From positions 1-7,005 of the forward strand of contig JAJYGE010000531.1 of assembly GCA_021785155.1 (NCBI GenBank): DNA of 7,005 nt, given 5' to 3'. The translations under genes and the position numbers were made by a program. This document shows positions 4,924 through 7,005 of this stretch, piece after piece. Origin of the DNA: Planctomycetota bacterium (GTDB lineage Bacteria; Planctomycetota; Phycisphaerae; WQYP01). The notes beneath the pieces are model-generated. The model ran no database searches, was not told where the DNA came from, and saw only the letters and a list, made by a program, of their open reading frames with translations. Numbering within the stretch: the stretch's first letter is position 1; each line of letters begins with the position of its first letter.

Positions 4924-6522
4924 TTACGGATAATACTTCCAAGTAGTAATTTCCGGACGATCCTCGCCGGCTTCCACAATGCGTGCAATTAACCGTTCAC
5001 GAAGATGCGAGGTGATTTCACGCATGGAGCGACGATGGCCGACGAAATTCAACAATACGTTGTCATCCGGCCACCGCGCATCCAGGCGGCCAATCATATT
5101 GACCAACTGATGGGGATCGGCCCGGTTGTTGTAAAGCTGGTAATCCTGATAGTGCAGGCTGCCGGGATCGCTTAGCGGATTGGCCTGTGGAGCCAAAGCC
5201 ACGTAAGTCCATTCCGGCGTGCGCAACGCCCGGGCAATTTCCGACTCACTGATTTGTACCAATACCTCATTGCGCCAATTGCCCCGCGCATTTTCATCAT
5301 GCAAAAGGGGAATAAAACTGCGCCCCTGCATACAGGATGGTATCTTCACGCCCACCATGTCCAGTATGGACGGCGCAATGTCAATCATGCTCACCAGTTC
5401 AGTGACGGTCTGCCGATTGTTGAATCCCGGCCCCTGAATCATCAGTGGAACGTGAATGGAGCTTTCATGCGGGCTGCGTTTGTATTCCTCGTTTCGCGTG
5501 CGGAAATGGCAACCATGATCACTTAAAAACATCACGACGGTGTTGTCTTCAAGATTTTGTTCTTTGAGTGTCTTTAAGATACGGCCCAGTGAATCATCAA
5601 TGGCTTTAATATCTCCATAATAATTGTTCATCTCATATTGCCAGTCGCCGGGGAAAAACCTCAAATCTTCCGGCACAAAACAACTGCGGAAAAGCTTCTC
5701 GTAACCGTGCGGCGGAACAAAGCCAAAGACATCGCCATGCTCACATTTGTAATTCTGCTGATGCGGTTCGAGTTGCGATAACACCATTAAGAATGGTTTG
5801 TCATGCTTTTTCCGCAGGAATTTCTCCGCTTCACCGGTCAGAAAATCTACACGATAAACATCTTTGCCGTAATGCACAGGGCGGCCATCGTTATCCCAAA
5901 ACTGACTGTCATAGGGCTGCGTGCTGATTTCCGGACAATTGGCCGCCAGCCATTGGCCGGTAAAGCCGCCGCGATATTCCGGCGGCACCGCACCACATTC
6001 CGCCAGGTTCCACCCCGGGGCTAGATGCCATTTACCAAAATAGTTGGCACTGTAACCGGCTGGTGTAAGTTGTGTTGCAATGGTGCGGGCGTCACGGTGC
6101 AGCCCCGGGCCATTTTTCCACACGCCGGTGGTCGTGGCGTACTGCCCGGTCATCCAGCAGGATCGGGACGGCGAGCACAGCGGTTGGGTGGTGATGAAGT
6201 TCTTAAAAACGGTGCCACGACGATACATGGCGTCTAAATTAGGCGTAAGCCCTTCCATTGGATTGCAGCCCGCGGCACAGATGCAGTCCCAACGAAATTG
6301 GTCGGAATGAAAGAGAATGATATTGGGCCGCCCACCTGGTCGTCCGGGCAACGGTGCCGCAGCGGGTGCCGCCTGCGTTTCCGATACGCTGATTGTCGGG
6401 GCCGCCGCCGCCAAAACTGAGGCCCGCAAAAAGTCCCGCCGCGTACCATTGGACGGCGGTGCGGCCTGCGGAACTTGAGGCGCTGACGTGGACAGCACAT
6501 TTTCCATTGTTTCATTTTTCAT
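4924..6522 (-). CDS. Tat-exported Cys-type sulfatase (family S1, formylglycine-dependent)
   Basis: A 532-residue sulfatase hydrolysing sulfate esters, probably on a polysaccharide or its oligosaccharides. The N-terminus has a twin-arginine leader (TRRDFLRAS at 27-35, then an Ala-rich core and AxA-like sites near 50-56). The metal-site Asp lies in HSDQFRWD (72-79). The signature C116-S-P-S-R120 (LCSPSRSCWMTGQ) gives the Cys converted to formylglycine. GKWHL (163-167), EPH (252-254), SDHG (334-337; metal Asp335, His336) and Lys348 complete the active site. The C-terminal sub-domain ends with YQLYNNRADP, a usual S1 feature. The start at 6522 is chosen because TGAGG lies eight bases upstream; an in-frame ATG at 6561 would add 13 residues but has no ribosome binding site. 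Conversion must precede Tat export, and the anSME gene follows directly. Substrate and subfamily cannot be assigned by eye. Confidence 0.93.
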   Translation of the reverse strand: MKNETMENVLSTSAPQVPQAAPPSNGTRRDFLRASVLAAAAPTISVSETQAAPAAAPLPGRPGGRPNIILFHSDQFRWDCICAAGCNPMEGLTPNLDAMYRRGTVFKNFITTQPLCSPSRSCWMTGQYATTTGVWKNGPGLHRDARTIATQLTPAGYSANYFGKWHLAPGWNLAECGAVPPEYRGGFTGQWLAANCPEISTQPYDSQFWDNDGRPVHYGKDVYRVDFLTGEAEKFLRKKHDKPFLMVLSQLEPHQQNYKCEHGDVFGFVPPHGYEKLFRSCFVPEDLRFFPGDWQYEMNNYYGDIKAIDDSLGRILKTLKEQNLEDNTVVMFLSDHGCHFRTRNEEYKRSPHESSIHVPLMIQGPGFNNRQTVTELVSMIDIAPSILDMVGVKIPSCMQGRSFIPLLHDENARGNWRNEVLVQISESEIARALRTPEWTYVALAPQANPLSDPGSLHYQDYQLYNNRADPHQLVNMIGRLDARWPDDNVLLNFVGHRRSMREITSHLRERLIARIVEAGEDRPEITTWKYYP

Positions 6523-6530
6523 TATCGTGT

Positions 6531-6535
6531 CCTCA
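6531..6535 (-). promoter_or_regulatory. Ribosome binding site fixing the sulfatase start
   Basis: TGAGG on the minus strand lies eight bases before the ATG at 6522-6520. No comparable purine run precedes the upstream in-frame ATGs at 6561 and 6555, so the shorter start is favoured. Confidence 0.5.
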
Positions 6536-6566
6536 TCACAAATCAATTCTGACATATTCATGTTTC

Positions 6567-6597
6567 GGTGCGCGGGAACAACCGGTCGCTGCGCACC
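6567..6597. other. Intercistronic hairpin between esterase and sulfatase genes
   Basis: GGTGCGC (6567-6573) and GCGCACC (6591-6597) form a perfect 7-bp GC-rich stem around a 17-base loop that contains the palindrome ACCGGT. It lies in the 93-bp gap between two co-directional genes and has no following T-run. It may slow or stabilise part of the mRNA; terminator function is not supported. Confidence 0.35.
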
Positions 6598-6615
6598 AGG
6601 AGAACTTTGTTGCCG

Positions 6616-7005
6616 TCATTGTATCATGCCTTTTCCGTGGGTTGTGATTCCTGCGGCACCCAAGCCCAAGAGGCAAAACTGGTGGCCTGTGCTGCCGGCG
6701 GAGTGCGATTTCAGCAGCGTAACGCGCACCGTATGCACACCCGGTGGTAGTTTGGTGGCAATAATATCCGTCTTACGATAGCCACCCCAGGTGCCCGGAA
6801 ACCAGGCATTTAAAATTCGCGGCGGATTATGATCCACCTGTACTCGGACCTTACCGTAGGGGCCGTCATGCCGGTAAAACGATAAAAAAATGACCCGACC
6901 CGGAATATGGAATGTGATGACACTGCCGGGTTTGTCGCTGGTCCAAAATCTGTCATTGTAAAAAAGGGTCCGTGCATTTCCATGAATGACACCGGCTTTG
7001 TCGCT
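6616..7005 (-). CDS. C-terminal accessory domain of a probable SGNH/GDSL-type esterase (5' end off the window)
   Basis: The frame is open from the right edge to a TGA at 6618-6616, giving the last 129 residues. It looks like the beta-sandwich appended to many secreted SGNH/GDSL hydrolases: FWTSDKPGSVITFHIPG, then KVRVQVDHNPP, then FPGTWGGYRKTDII. It continues with KLPPGVHTVRVTLL and a closing GHQFCLLGLGAAG. Alternating hydrophobic residues and the conserved LPPG-HTV turn support this. No catalytic Ser, Gly, Asn or His block is visible because the N-terminal part is missing, so the esterase assignment is inferred from the accessory domain alone. It precedes the sulfatase on the same strand by 93 bp and probably shares its transcript, where it would deacylate the same glycan. 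Alternatives are another carbohydrate-active enzyme or a binding protein with this domain. Internal GTG and ATG codons are not starts. Confidence 0.6.
   Translation of the reverse strand, partial: SDKAGVIHGNARTLFYNDRFWTSDKPGSVITFHIPGRVIFLSFYRHDGPYGKVRVQVDHNPPRILNAWFPGTWGGYRKTDIIATKLPPGVHTVRVTLLKSHSAGSTGHQFCLLGLGAAGITTHGKGMIQ

Noticed and set aside
6523..6561. Longer sulfatase start at 6561
   Set aside because: It would add 13 residues before the Tat leader and lacks a ribosome binding site, whereas the ATG at 6522 has TGAGG at good spacing.

Overview
The window carries part of a carbohydrate-degradation locus, read entirely from the minus strand on its right-hand five sixths. A gene-poor, repeat-bearing stretch of about 1 kb lies on its left. 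In transcription order (right to left) the minus-strand genes are: the 3' end of a probable SGNH/GDSL-type esterase (accessory domain only), a Tat-type secreted sulfatase, an anaerobic sulfatase-maturating radical SAM enzyme (anSME), and a large family GH3 glycosidase resembling beta-xylosidases and beta-glucosidases. The anSME and GH3 genes overlap by 4 nt (ATGA). The others are separated by about 90-125 nt, so one operon is plausible, possibly with an internal promoter before anSME.

The genes make sense together. The sulfatase has the Cys-type motif C-S-P-S-R, whose cysteine must become formylglycine before the folded protein leaves by the Tat route. The anSME next door has the full set of cluster cysteines and the catalytic aspartate needed for that conversion. 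The GH3 enzyme would then trim oligosaccharides, and the SGNH-type protein would remove acyl groups. The substrate is inferred to be a sulfated, probably acylated plant or algal polysaccharide; its identity cannot be read from the sequence. Clustered sulfatase, esterase and GH genes with Tat leaders and no SusC/SusD pair suggest a member of the Planctomycetes-Verrucomicrobia-Lentisphaerae/Kiritimatiellae group. This is inference from family knowledge, not a phylogenetic result.

Left region. Positions 1-93 are the first 31 codons of an unidentified minus-strand gene with a good ribosome binding site. Positions 209-619 on the plus strand hold an open frame that reads like protein but has no usable ATG start, possibly a decayed gene. 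Positions 839-1112 form a 274-bp element with perfect 31-bp terminal inverted repeats. Each terminal repeat contains a 16-bp palindrome, and the interior folds into two large multi-tier hairpins. The element ends in CTAG on both sides and sits exactly on the stop codon of the GH3 gene, leaving a TAG stop in place. It is the most unusual structure in the window and looks like a non-autonomous, MITE-like mobile element. No tRNA, rRNA or CRISPR array was seen.
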